Source of the DNA: Aricia agestis
Lineage: Eukaryota > Arthropoda > Insecta > Lepidoptera > Lycaenidae
DNA: 64,000 bases
Assembly (NCBI RefSeq): GCF_905147365.1
Contig: NC_056409.1
Span: 22,201,001 to 22,265,000 of the forward strand
Direction: 5' to 3'
Part shown: positions 1 to 8,880 of the stretch, one piece after another
How positions within the stretch are numbered: the stretch's first letter is position 1
Layout: every line of letters begins with the position of its first letter
The notes under the pieces: generated by a model
What the model was told of the DNA's origin: nothing
Database searches by the model: none
The model's input: only the letters and a program-made list of their open reading frames with translations
Position numbers and translations under genes: made by a program

Positions 1-3000
1 GGCGAGAAGAACCGGCGCAAGAAACTCGCACGGGGCCCACTTTTTTACCAAAAAAGTGAGAAAAAAATTAATCTTTTAAAATAAGGTTTACAATGTTGTA
101 AACATAAAATTATACAATGTCAATATACATACATAATTGTAAGTCATAAAAATAATGTAGAAATAGGCATGCAAGCAGCCATCCTACTCCCAAGATGTGC
201 CACCGTTTATGAAATCATTGACTTTATAATAGGCTTTGGCACACAAACGCTCTTTTACTACTTTTTTAAATTTATTAATGGAATAATTTTGAACGTTTTC
301 TGGGATTTTATTGTAAAGGCACATTGACCTTAAAAGATTTACTAACTTTACTAAGTCTGATCACCGGTATTTCTAGTTTGTACTTATTTCTAGTGTTTCT
401 TCCGTGACTGTCACTTTTGGTTGTAAATTTACTAAAATTCTTTCTAACATATAATACATTATCCAAAATGTATTGAGAAGTAACAGTTAGAATTTCTTTA
501 AACTTTTCTCTCAGAGTTTCAAAAGCTGACATTTTATAAATTGAACGTATAGCTCGCTTCTGGAGCACAAAAATCGTATTAATGTCGGCAGCGTTTCCCC
601 ATAAGAGGATGCCACACGACATTCTACCATGAAAATAACTAAAATAAACTAGTCTTGCTGTATCTTCGTCAGAGATTTCCCGTATTTTTCTGACTGCGTA
701 TGTTGCAGAACTGAGCCTATCTGCAAGATTAGCAATATGAGGACCCCACTGTAATTTACTGTCTAGTGTAATGCCTAAGAATACAGTGGTGTCCACCAAA
801 TTCATCTTCTCATCATTTAATAGTAAATTGGTTTTAACTTGCCTAATATTGGGCAGAATAAATTTTAAACATTTAGTTTTCTTAGAATTTAGAAGTAAGT
901 TATTAACGTTAAACCAATGTACTATTTTTGAGAGAGCACTATTTACCTCGTTGTAATTTGACTGTTGTCGCTTCACTTAAAAAATAAGTGAAGTGTCATC
1001 AGCAAAAAGTACTATCTCATTATCCTTAAGAGGATACACCAGGGGCGAGAGAAATTGAAAATAGGTATTTGAAAATGTATTGCTGTCTCACCAATCTCAA
1101 GTCTCCCACCACAGAGCGCGATAGAGACAACACGGCAAAAGTTCTAATAAAAGAACAGAAAATCTTCGATTCGTTGTCCGCTGATTCCTTCTCCAAAACT
1201 TAACCGATTTAAGTAATTTTTTCATTAAGAATTGAAGCAAGGCTTGAGCTGTGTTCCTATGTTTTATTTTTTTTTGTATATTCTAGCCAGTTTTGTTTTC
1301 TGGGTGTTTGAACACAGAGAAAGATCTGGCCATTTTTTTGGGTTTTTGGACGTTCTTATCTTTTTTAATAATTAAATTATGAAAAAAAAGAAAACATAGG
1401 GACATGCTAATAGTGGCCATAGATATTTAGGAAAAAAATCATAACTCTACCGGCATTATCCAGGGAGGAAACAGGGGACAGCGTTTGTATGGAAAAACGG
1501 CGGTGTGGACTCCTCTTAACAAGATAAGGTAAGTAATTTATGGACCTAAAATGGATCCCTGTGGGACGCCTATGTCTATTTTGGTCCCATTGGACCTTTT
1601 TCTATTAATGTCAACCCTTTGAGTTCTATTTTTGAGGTAAGATGTCAAAAGGTTGAGTGCCGAGTCCCTAATGCCATAGTGGTGCAATTTCCTAATCAAT
1701 GTAGCATGCTCAACACAGTCAAAAGCCTTGGAGGGGTCTCAAAAAACCCCTAGGGCATCCTGCGAGTCTCTCTCTAAACCTAAAATTGACATTACATTCC
1801 TTTACATTATCTCTGAGTAATTTTTCAGCAGCTGCAGGTGAGGAGTTTAAATTTTTTGTAGTTGAGACCGGAATGTCAGCAAAAAAAATTTTCGAAGACC
1901 GTCGCAACCTCATGATCATTGGTAATCTTTTTATTTTCAAAATAAAGCTCAAAATCGGAGCTACGACGGGTGACATTTTCAGTCTCTCTAGGCTATTACT
2001 TTCCAAGTAGTTTTAATTTTATTTTTCGAATTTTTAATTTTATTCCTAATGTGAATAGCTTTAGCGGCTTTACAAACTTTTTTAAAAATCTTTGAATAGT
2101 TTTTTACATATGTTTTGAATTTAATCACTAGTATTCATGGATTTTTCATCATACAATTCATATAATCTTTGCCTGCTTATTTTAATTCCTGCAGTTGCCC
2201 ATACTGTAAAATTATTATTATTTTTATGGCTGTTTCTAACCGTTCTAGGAGTGAATACAGTATTAAATTGGGTTCTTATCATCTTAAACAATTTGTTAAA
2301 TGCTTCATCTGAACTATTTGACTCATCCAATAATAATTGAATATGTGAACTAAGTTGAAAGTTAAGTTATTTCTAAACTTCTCAATACGTTTTGTATTCA
2401 CAGGAACAAACACACGCTTTTCCTCTAGGTAACTATCGCAATGTATGTATATTAAATGAGGCTAGTTGCCCACAGTGATCAGAGCTAAGCTTATTTATTA
2501 TTTCTTTTTTATATGGAGTGATATTTGTAAAAATATTATCAATACAATGTGACACAACGTCACAGATTCTTGTTGACTCATAAAACAAGTAATTTAGGTT
2601 ATATGATTTATGAGATATGATAGAGATGTGAATCTAACCGTAGTAGAGTTCAAATCTAATAAATTAATATAAAAGTCACCACAAACAACAACTTTTTTGT
2701 TAGATGCACATATCTTTGATAATATTTGTTCCATGCTTTGTTTAAAGGAGTCATATAACCCTGATGGAGGCCTGTATACGCTCACAATAATTAGTTGACT
2801 TAACTCTATGCATACTTCTATCATAGAATTAGAACGTAAGTATTTTGATATCGTTGACTTCTATTATCCGTTCAGAAGAGAGGTTCACAATGTCTTTACA
2901 TTCTTTGAATTTTATATGTTTTCTAATTAATATAAGTGATCCGCCTCTAATGGCATTTTCTCTGCTGAACGAGCTTGCCACCTGGTGATCATTGAGATTG

Positions 3001-3100
3001 AAAATGAGTTCATGTTTTCTAAACCAGTGTTCTGAAATACAAATAATATTAATTTGAAATTCTTTTAAAAACAACTCAGTTTCAAGCTACCATACAACCT
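1..3100 (-). mobile_element. Degenerate non-LTR retrotransposon (jockey/CR1-like), endonuclease plus reverse transcriptase, split by a MITE
   Basis: Minus-strand relic of a LINE. The 5' side (2594-3074) encodes endonuclease pieces, including VYRPPSG and VVCGDFYINL, in two frames. About 1520-2340 encodes the middle of the protein in broken frames. GVPQGSILGP and then FADDT, two reverse-transcriptase core motifs, are readable around 1571-990 but are separated by the insertion at 1026-1519. The RT C-terminal part is open at 308-976 (NLLLNSKKTK, FLGITLDSKLQWGPHI). The 3' end lies at the window start, where the motif CGAGTTTCTTGCGCCGGTTC (minus strand, about 11-30) matches a related 3' end near 40165-40190. 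No ORF1 is seen. Frameshifts and in-frame stops show that it is dead. Clade assignment is from memory of motif style only. Confidence 0.8.
1026..1519. mobile_element. piggyBac-like MITE (TTAA target site)
   Basis: A 494-bp non-coding element bounded by TTAA on both sides. Its inverted ends are TTAAGAGGATACACC and, read inward from the right, TTAAGAGGAGTCCACACC. A second copy, 365 bp, lies at 47333-47697 with the same ends and about 250 bp of clear internal similarity. TTAA duplication is the hallmark of piggyBac-type transposition. This copy sits inside the LINE relic, between its GVPQGS and FADD motifs, so it is younger than the LINE. It has about 100 bp around 1360-1470 that the other copy lacks. 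Confidence 0.8.
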
Positions 3101-3143
3101 ACCATTCCTTGAAAATTCTGATGCACCAAGCTTATTACATTCT

Positions 3144-3951
3144 AGGGTTGTTGAGGAAGAGGAGGAGGAAGAGGAATTGTCACGCGCAAATTTAGAGGAT
3201 GCGGATGAGGAAGAGGATATTTTTTTGAGGAAGAGGATGCGGATGAGGAAGCGGAAGAGGAAGTACGTCCATATAGTACAGCGTTTCCCAATGTGGGTGA
3301 TTACGCCCCCTTGTGGGCGCTGAAGATCTAAAGGGGGGCAGTGTGGGACTCAGAAAAAATGGCGGCGTTTTGTAGAGGCTGTGGGGGCTAATATTACCGA
3401 CAAATTAAGGGGCAAAAGCCCCTTAATTTAAATTAGGAAAAGAAAGTAGATGAAACAATGGGGGCACTAAAACATATTTTGTTCTCAAAATGGGCAGTGG
3501 ACAAAAAAGTCTGGGAACACCTGATATAGCACTACACTTCGGTATCATTTCGGTTTTCGATAGAAATCAAATTATTAGATTATTCGCACTGCGTACGTAG
3601 CTGCGTAGTGCGTACACGCGTAAACAAAACAACGCTTGCTATATTATGTCAATAAAATTAAAACAAACAAGCAAGGAACAGCGCGGGTGGCGAGAGAGAC
3701 AAGGAACAAGAAACAGCAGCGCCCGTTCGGTCCGGCATCGCGCTCTGGCATGTGCGTTGCCATGATTGGATACACGACGCGCATGCGCAGTGAAATTCCT
3801 CATAAATTCCTCCTAAATTTTGAGGACGCGATAGCGGAAGAGGATTTTTGTATTTTTATTTATGAGGATGCGGTAACGGTTGAGGAACCCAAATTATTGC
3901 GGAACTTCCTCATTATGAGGAAGAGGAAGAGGAATTCTCAGCAACCCTAAT
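3144..3951. mobile_element. Purine-rich 'GAGGAA' foldback element with hAT-like ends
   Basis: The left end reads AGGGTTGTTGAGGAAGAGG and the right end reads GAGGAATTCTCAGCAACCCT, so the termini are inverted (AGGGTTGYTGAG). The 8-bp string TACATTCT flanks the element on the left and again two bases past the right end, which fits a hAT-type duplication. Inside are GAGGAA-rich purine runs and, at 3790-3940, an inverted pair of TTCCTCATAAA and TTTATGAGGA. The right half is repeated at 41120-41320 and 59127-59335, and the left half at 40605-40710. It contains the nested element at 3279-3523. An open frame in the right half is shared between copies but is probably not protein. Confidence 0.6.
3279..3523. 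mobile_element. Nested hAT-type MITE
   Basis: 245 bp. The inverted ends are CAGCGTTTCCCA at the left and, read from the right, CAGGTGTTCCCAGAC. The flanks are ATATAGTA (3271-3278) and ATATAGCA (3524-3531), an 8-bp duplication with one mismatch, as left by hAT transposases. It carries no coding sequence. It lies within the larger GAGGAA element and so inserted after it. Confidence 0.75.
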
Positions 3952-4529
3952 ACATTCTTGCTATTTATATTGGAGTAAGTTTTGGTAGGATTTTTCACAC
4001 TTAAGCAAGAGACATCCTTCATTGTCTTATGGTCTAATTTAAATAATTAATTGGAACATATTCCAATTCGTTACTATAGCTAGAATACTGCTCAATAGAA
4101 GCAGTAGTCGAAAATAAAAAATTGATAGCATCTTTGCTATGTCTCTTACAATAATTAGATAAGTAATACTTATCTATACTTATATCAGTAACAAAATACA
4201 TAATTATAATAATAATAAATAATAAATCTTTATTTTTCAATAAAATCACATACAATATGAGGCATCCTAATTAAGCATAAGATTACTTGTGTTTTATTAT
4301 TATATTATTATACCGATTTTTTTTATATAAGAACATAGGGAAAATAAACAGAATCGACAAGATTTAGTGAAAATAAGTATAGAGGGCATGGGCGCCGGCA
4401 GAAATAATTTCTAAGGGGTGCAGATTTTCTTTATTTTCTTTTTACTTTTTACGAACAACAGTGACTCTATTTACGCCAACAGAATATATTATACATATTT
4501 TAGTGCCGAAAAATTACGAACTATCTTTG

Positions 4530-4738
4530 TACGGCTTCCAACACTGCAAAACTCTGGAACGAACTGTCACCAGCAGTATTTCCGGACCGTTACGACCTGC
4601 AAACCTTCAAGAAAAGAGCGTATTCCCTCTTAAAAGGGATCCCTCTTCTGATGTTGCGAGTGTCCATGGGCGACGGTAGTTGCTTACCATCAGGTGACCC
4701 GTTTGCTCGTTTGCCCCCTTATTTAATGAAAAAAACAT
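4530..4738 (+). mobile_element. LINE 3' end (CR1/jockey-type tail)
   Basis: The sequence encodes the end of an RT protein (LWNELSPAVFPDRYDLQTF style, here partly frameshifted), followed by the sequence around GGTGACCCGTTTGCTCGTTT and a short A-rich tail. The same tail is found at 32863-33090 (plus), 33090-33380 (minus), 16085-16420 (plus) and 48205-48537 (minus). The copy is heavily 5'-truncated. Confidence 0.75.
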
Positions 4739-4914
4739 CTCAGTTACTTCCAAAGGAAATTTGAACGAAAATTTCCTTTATACTTCTCCGAATACAATTT
4801 TTTTAGTTGATCAACTATTACTCAATAAGTAATAAGTACACTCATCTGCAGTTAAATCAATTGTGCTAATATTATTACAAGATGTGTATGCCATACCACA
4901 CAAAAAAAAATTAC

Positions 4915-5395
4915 ACCTTTGCAGTGGTATGGCGGCCATTGGGACCTGTTGGAAAAGTATGGCAAGGTGATTTTCGTGAATGACTCGACGATGATTAGCT
5001 ATGCAAAAATTAGCCTGGTACAAATGATTCAATTTTTTTATTAAAATTAACGTTTCGCGTCGGTATGGCGGGCTGTAAGGCTTGTAAGCCTGTGGCGGGC
5101 TGTAAGGCTTGTAAGCCTGTTGCGGGCTGTAGCCCGCCATACCGACTTACAGTGTAAGCCGCACCCGATAAGTATGGCATTACGCTTTCGCCTACTTATT
5201 TTTTTTTACTATCTGAAAATACAAGCATTTTTGTTTTGTGGAACAAATCGTTCGACACTCGTTATTTATCCGACACATTCGATTAACGCCCACGCGTTTG
5301 GGCTGCCAGTGCGAGCGCTATGACCATCATTTTCCTTTTTGCCTTTACGTAATTATACCCCCGTAAAACCGCCATACTGGTACAAATGACCAAGA
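4915..5395. repeat. Foldback repeat with 27-bp tandem units and palindromes
   Basis: Outer inverted pieces TGGTATGGCGG (about 4925) and CCGCCATACTGG (about 5369) enclose a compact palindrome. Arms of 16 bp, GTCGGTATGGCGGGCT (5059-5074) and its exact complement (5131-5146), surround two and a half tandem copies of a 27-bp unit that begins GGCGGGCTGTAAGGCTTGT. Each unit contains AGGCTTGTAAGCCT, itself a palindrome. No protein is evident. This is a MITE-like or satellite-like relic downstream of the last PDCL3 exon seen. Confidence 0.6.
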
Positions 5396-5461
5396 ATTTT
5401 GTGTCAGTATCTCCAGGCCTAGAATATTAAAGAAAATAAATTGAAGTGTACAAACCATCAC

Positions 5462-7102
5462 AAGTGAGTGCTGTTCCTCTTAGTTCATGCGGTCCTACAA
5501 ACTGCTTCTTCATGTCACCCTCAAAGTAAACAAACAGGCTGGGCAGGTTTCTCTCTGGGAAGTTAGGGATGCAGGTCTGCGCCACAGCCTTCAGGAACTT
5601 GGTGTAGGGAAACTTGGCCGCCAGCTGCCTCATGTGCTGATTTATTAGTGCACATTGTTGAATCCTGCCAATTTCCAACATTGTTATTATAATTGTTACT
5701 TTGGAGTAGACTTCAAAACCATTAACCCACTTTATTACAAGTAAACATCTTCCAATAATATTTTTTAGGATTCTGTACCCGAAGGGTAAAAACGGGACCC
5801 TATTACTAAGACTTCGCTATCTGTCCATCTGTCTGACTCCAGGTTGTATCTCAAGAACCGCTATAGCTAGACTTCTGAAATTTTTACTGATTTTGTATAT
5901 CTGTTGCCGCTATAATAGCAAATACTGAAAACAAAATAAAATTAATATTTATTTCCCATACAACAAACATTATATTTTTGCTCTTAGATATCAATAATGG
6001 CAAGAGGTAGGCACTTGAATTTTTCACACATTCTTTTGTAATATATGTGTACTTTAATATTTAACAATAATATGAAAATTAAATTAAAATTTAAGGGGGC
6101 TCCCATAAAAAAACACAATTTTTAGCCTATTTTTGCTCTGTGTCGGTATGGATCCCTTCGTGCGTGCGTGCGTGTATAAGGCCGACTCGCACTTGGCCGA
6201 TATTTTATTTATAAGAAATGTCAACCAAATAATTTCATAGCATAAAGTGCCTAGCGGAATAGAGCAACAATCTTGAGCTGTCAAATGAAACACAAACATA
6301 TTTCTAATACACAAGCATATTTCTAAGAGAAAATAGGGAAGATGCAAATATAATATTTAAGAAAATTTTGCTATAAAAACATTAAAAAAATATAAAATAA
6401 GGGCCACGGTAAGGTTAATATTTTATAAAATATTGTTTTTGTTACAAAAATTATGAATTAAAATTACCCTTGTTTGTACAAGTGTATGACCACCCAGATG
6501 CCCTCGCCTGCTTTATTTACTTCCTGAATATAATCCTGACCGGAGACTTCTCGCACATCACCAAACTTTGGCTTCTCAGCTAACTTTTTCAACTCAGCGA
6601 TACACTTTTGTCTGTACTGCTCTAGAATTGCCTCATCTTCTGAGTCTTCTAATTCATCAAGGCCATCTAAATCGAGTTCTGATAGTTGCTGATCCTCTAT
6701 AAAGAAAGGGACACATTACCAGGGACTTTTACACTGTATTTCTTACATCCTAAAAGTTTAAAGGTTGAGATTACAATATTCCAGTTGCAGCTGTTTGATT
6801 AATATATGCTTCATGGACCTAGTGAACACGTGACACTATTGAATTGAGTAATTTAAACCATCTGTTTATAACCTATAACATACTTTCTGCCTGTTTCTTT
6901 TGAATAGTGTCCTCGATCATGTTAACTATATCCTGCTCCGAAACTTCCTTTTCCTTGGGAGGAATGATCCCTTTTGCTCGTAAAACATCATTCCATTCTG
7001 TATCTTCGTTAGGATTCTGAAAGTAACAAAGTACAGTTAAAATATTAACTTGCTAAAAGTTAGGGCTATGAAGTACGCTGTAATAAATATAAAAACCTGC
7101 AT
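5462..7102 (-). CDS. PDCL3: Phosducin-like protein 3 (viral IAP-associated factor type), 3' end missing
   Basis: Thioredoxin-fold co-chaperone family working with the CCT/TRiC chaperonin in the cytosol (family knowledge). Exons on the minus strand: 7102-7097 (ATGCAG), 7016-6884, 6696-6468 and 5664-5462, all with GT-AG introns and matching phases (0, 1, 2). They give about 190 aa. The start MQNPNEDTEWNDVLR and the stretches YIQEVNKAGEGIWVV, QCALINQHM and CIPNFPERNLPSLFVY are diagnostic of PDCL3. The known proteins are about 240 aa, so the last 45-50 residues are missing. The last exon stops in phase 1 after GTALT, and no continuation was found down to position 1, so the final exon probably lies beyond the repeats before the window start. 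The gene diverges from atlastin A. Intron 3 holds a repeat. Confidence 0.9.
5760..6205. repeat. Dispersed lepidopteran repeat in PDCL3 intron 3
   Basis: Starts near GATTCTGTACCCGAAGGGTA and ends near GACTCGCACTTGGCCGA, a pair of motifs I recognise from many lepidopteran introns. It includes a short GTGCGTGCGTGCGTG run near 6158. No coding sequence. Exact class (RTE-derived or SINE-like) not decided. Confidence 0.5.
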
Positions 7103-7539
7103 CTTCTTGGTTTTGATGATAGCTTTCCTGAATGCACTCCCTAAATATTATTCTTAAAATTGGAAATATTAGTTCATACTATGCTCATAAATAATCTTTT
7201 TTTATTATGGTATACATGTATGGTACCTATCTACCTACATTTAAATTTTTGGAAATTTATGAAATTTGACACCAATGTTTTTTTTTGGTTTTGGCCACAG
7301 AATACAAATTACTTCTTCTTCTTCTTTTGGCGTAAGCCTCCCCATTTAGGAGTTGCCAGCGTCAGAGTTAAGGCGAAAGATGTGAACAGTTATTTAAACG
7401 TAAACTGATTGCCATGCACTGGGCACGGGTGATGAGTGATGACTTCATGCGACCATGCAAATACAAGATATAATAATGAAACAGATAAAATCCAGAACAA
7501 GCAAAATGAAAGCAAAATATTGTTTCTTAGCCTTTAAAT

Positions 7540-8320
7540 TTAAGTCATCATATCATATCGGCCTATAGTCGTCCACTGCTGGACATAGGCCTCTCTCAAT
7601 GAACGCCAAGATGACCGATCTCCTGCTACTCGCATCCAACATGGGCCTGCAACTAAGCGGAGATCGTCGTCCCACCTAGTTGGAGGTCGACCTACACCCC
7701 GATTTCCCAGCCTTGGTCTCCATTCCAGAGTAAGTTTACTCCAGCGATCGTCTGTTCTTCGAGCTACATGACCAGCCCAGTTCCACTTCAGCGTACTGAT
7801 TCTCTGCACTATGTCGGTGACTTTAGTTCTTTGACGAATTGTTTCATTTCGAAGCTTATCCGCCAAAGAAACTCCGAGCATAGCGCGTTCCATAGCACGC
7901 TGAGCGACGGAAAACTTACGAGCTAGCCCTGCTGTAAAAGGCCAGGTTTCTGCTGTAAAAGGGTAGGTCATAACGGGAAGCACGCATTGATCGAAGACTT
8001 TCGTCTTCAAGCTCTGCGGAATATGCGACGTGAGAATGTGGCTTAGCTTCCTGAATGCTGCCCAACTCAACTGTATCCTCCTATCGGTTTCTCTCTCGAA
8101 GTTATGTCTACCTACCTGCAGTATGTGCCCCAAATAGACATATTCCGTTACGACTTCGAGAAAGACACCGTTAACTGCAACCGGTCTCGGGAGAACATGT
8201 TCGTTGAACATGACTTTCGTCTTGTCCAAGTTCATCTCGAGACCGATCCGCCGCCGCCGGGAAGATTCATTTAGGTCGTTCAACATTTCCTGCAAGTCCT
8301 CCAACGATTCTGAATCGTTG
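7540..8320 (-). mobile_element. RTE-type LINE fragment: reverse-transcriptase C-terminal half
   Basis: A 5'-truncated RTE-clade retrotransposon. The open frame (8424-7540) reads MNLDKTKVMFNEHVLPRPV, then TEYVYLGHILQVG, IQLSWAAFRKL, RTKVTDIVQRIS and AYVQQWTTIG, the standard RTE RT C-terminal thumb and tail region. The 3' end carries the usual ATCATATC/GGCCTATAG motif at about 7548-7570. Near 7930-7975 a short piece (PFTAE/WPFTAG) is duplicated, adding residues to a normally compact VMTYGAETW motif. The first ~30 codons of the frame (8424-8330) are not RT but a repeat also seen at 39820-39930 and 47040-47110. The fragment sits between the PDCL3 and atlastin A start regions. Confidence 0.85.
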
Positions 8321-8324
8321 GTTG

Positions 8325-8455
8325 GTAGAATATTAACCATTAAATATTCGATGTCGTGCACAAGTGTGGGCAAGTGATACAACTTCAAGAAACGTGCCAT
8401 TTTGTGTTCCCTCCAAAACTCCATATTTTACTTGACACTGGTCATGATTTAAAAG
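8325..8455 (-). repeat. Short dispersed repeat (three copies in window)
   Basis: The sequence read on the minus strand from about 8425 (GGAGTTTTGGAGGGAACACA) reappears on the plus strand at 39823-39940 and, partly, at 47040-47110. All three contain TTGTGCACGA or a near variant, then GGTTAATATTCTACC-like sequence. In this copy it is read through into the RTE fragment. It is probably part of an unrecognised mobile element. Confidence 0.5.
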
Positions 8456-8608
8456 CCGAGTGCCATATTATGAAAAAAAAGATTTGACAATGACAGTGAC
8501 AAAACTTTTTAAGTTGTTTGTCATTAATTGTCAATTTGCGTCGAGTTGGAAAAATCGCATGTCGGTATGTTCAGTTGAATGTCAGTTCTTGAAATAAATA
8601 AATTGGCC

Positions 8609-8663
8609 ATGGCTGATGTCGGAGATAATAAACATCGAGAAACAAATTTCCATGAAGGAAAAG
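8609..8663 (+). other. atl: Candidate alternative first coding exon of atlastin A
   Basis: GGCCATGGCTGATG gives a strong start context. The frame MADVGDNKHRETNFHEGK stays open to a GGTAAAA donor after AAAAG. The exon is 55 nt from ATG, so it ends in phase 1, the same phase as the 8881-8914 exon and the phase required by the acceptor at 22833. This is inference from phase and splice signals only; no transcript evidence is available. Confidence 0.4.
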
Positions 8664-8880
8664 GTAAAAATTGCTAAAATATTATAGTTATATATGAGTG
8701 AGTTGCAAGTGTGTGTTTTCGATCAAATCTTCGTACCCAGTTCTACCCCTCGTGTACTTGTGACATTGAAACGAGTTCTTTTCTTATTTGCTGCTCGGAT
8801 TTTGGTGCTGATACTGAAGGAACATTGATTTGTAACTGCATTACGCTTTAAGTGCCGATTCTGTGTGAAGACTGTCGAAA

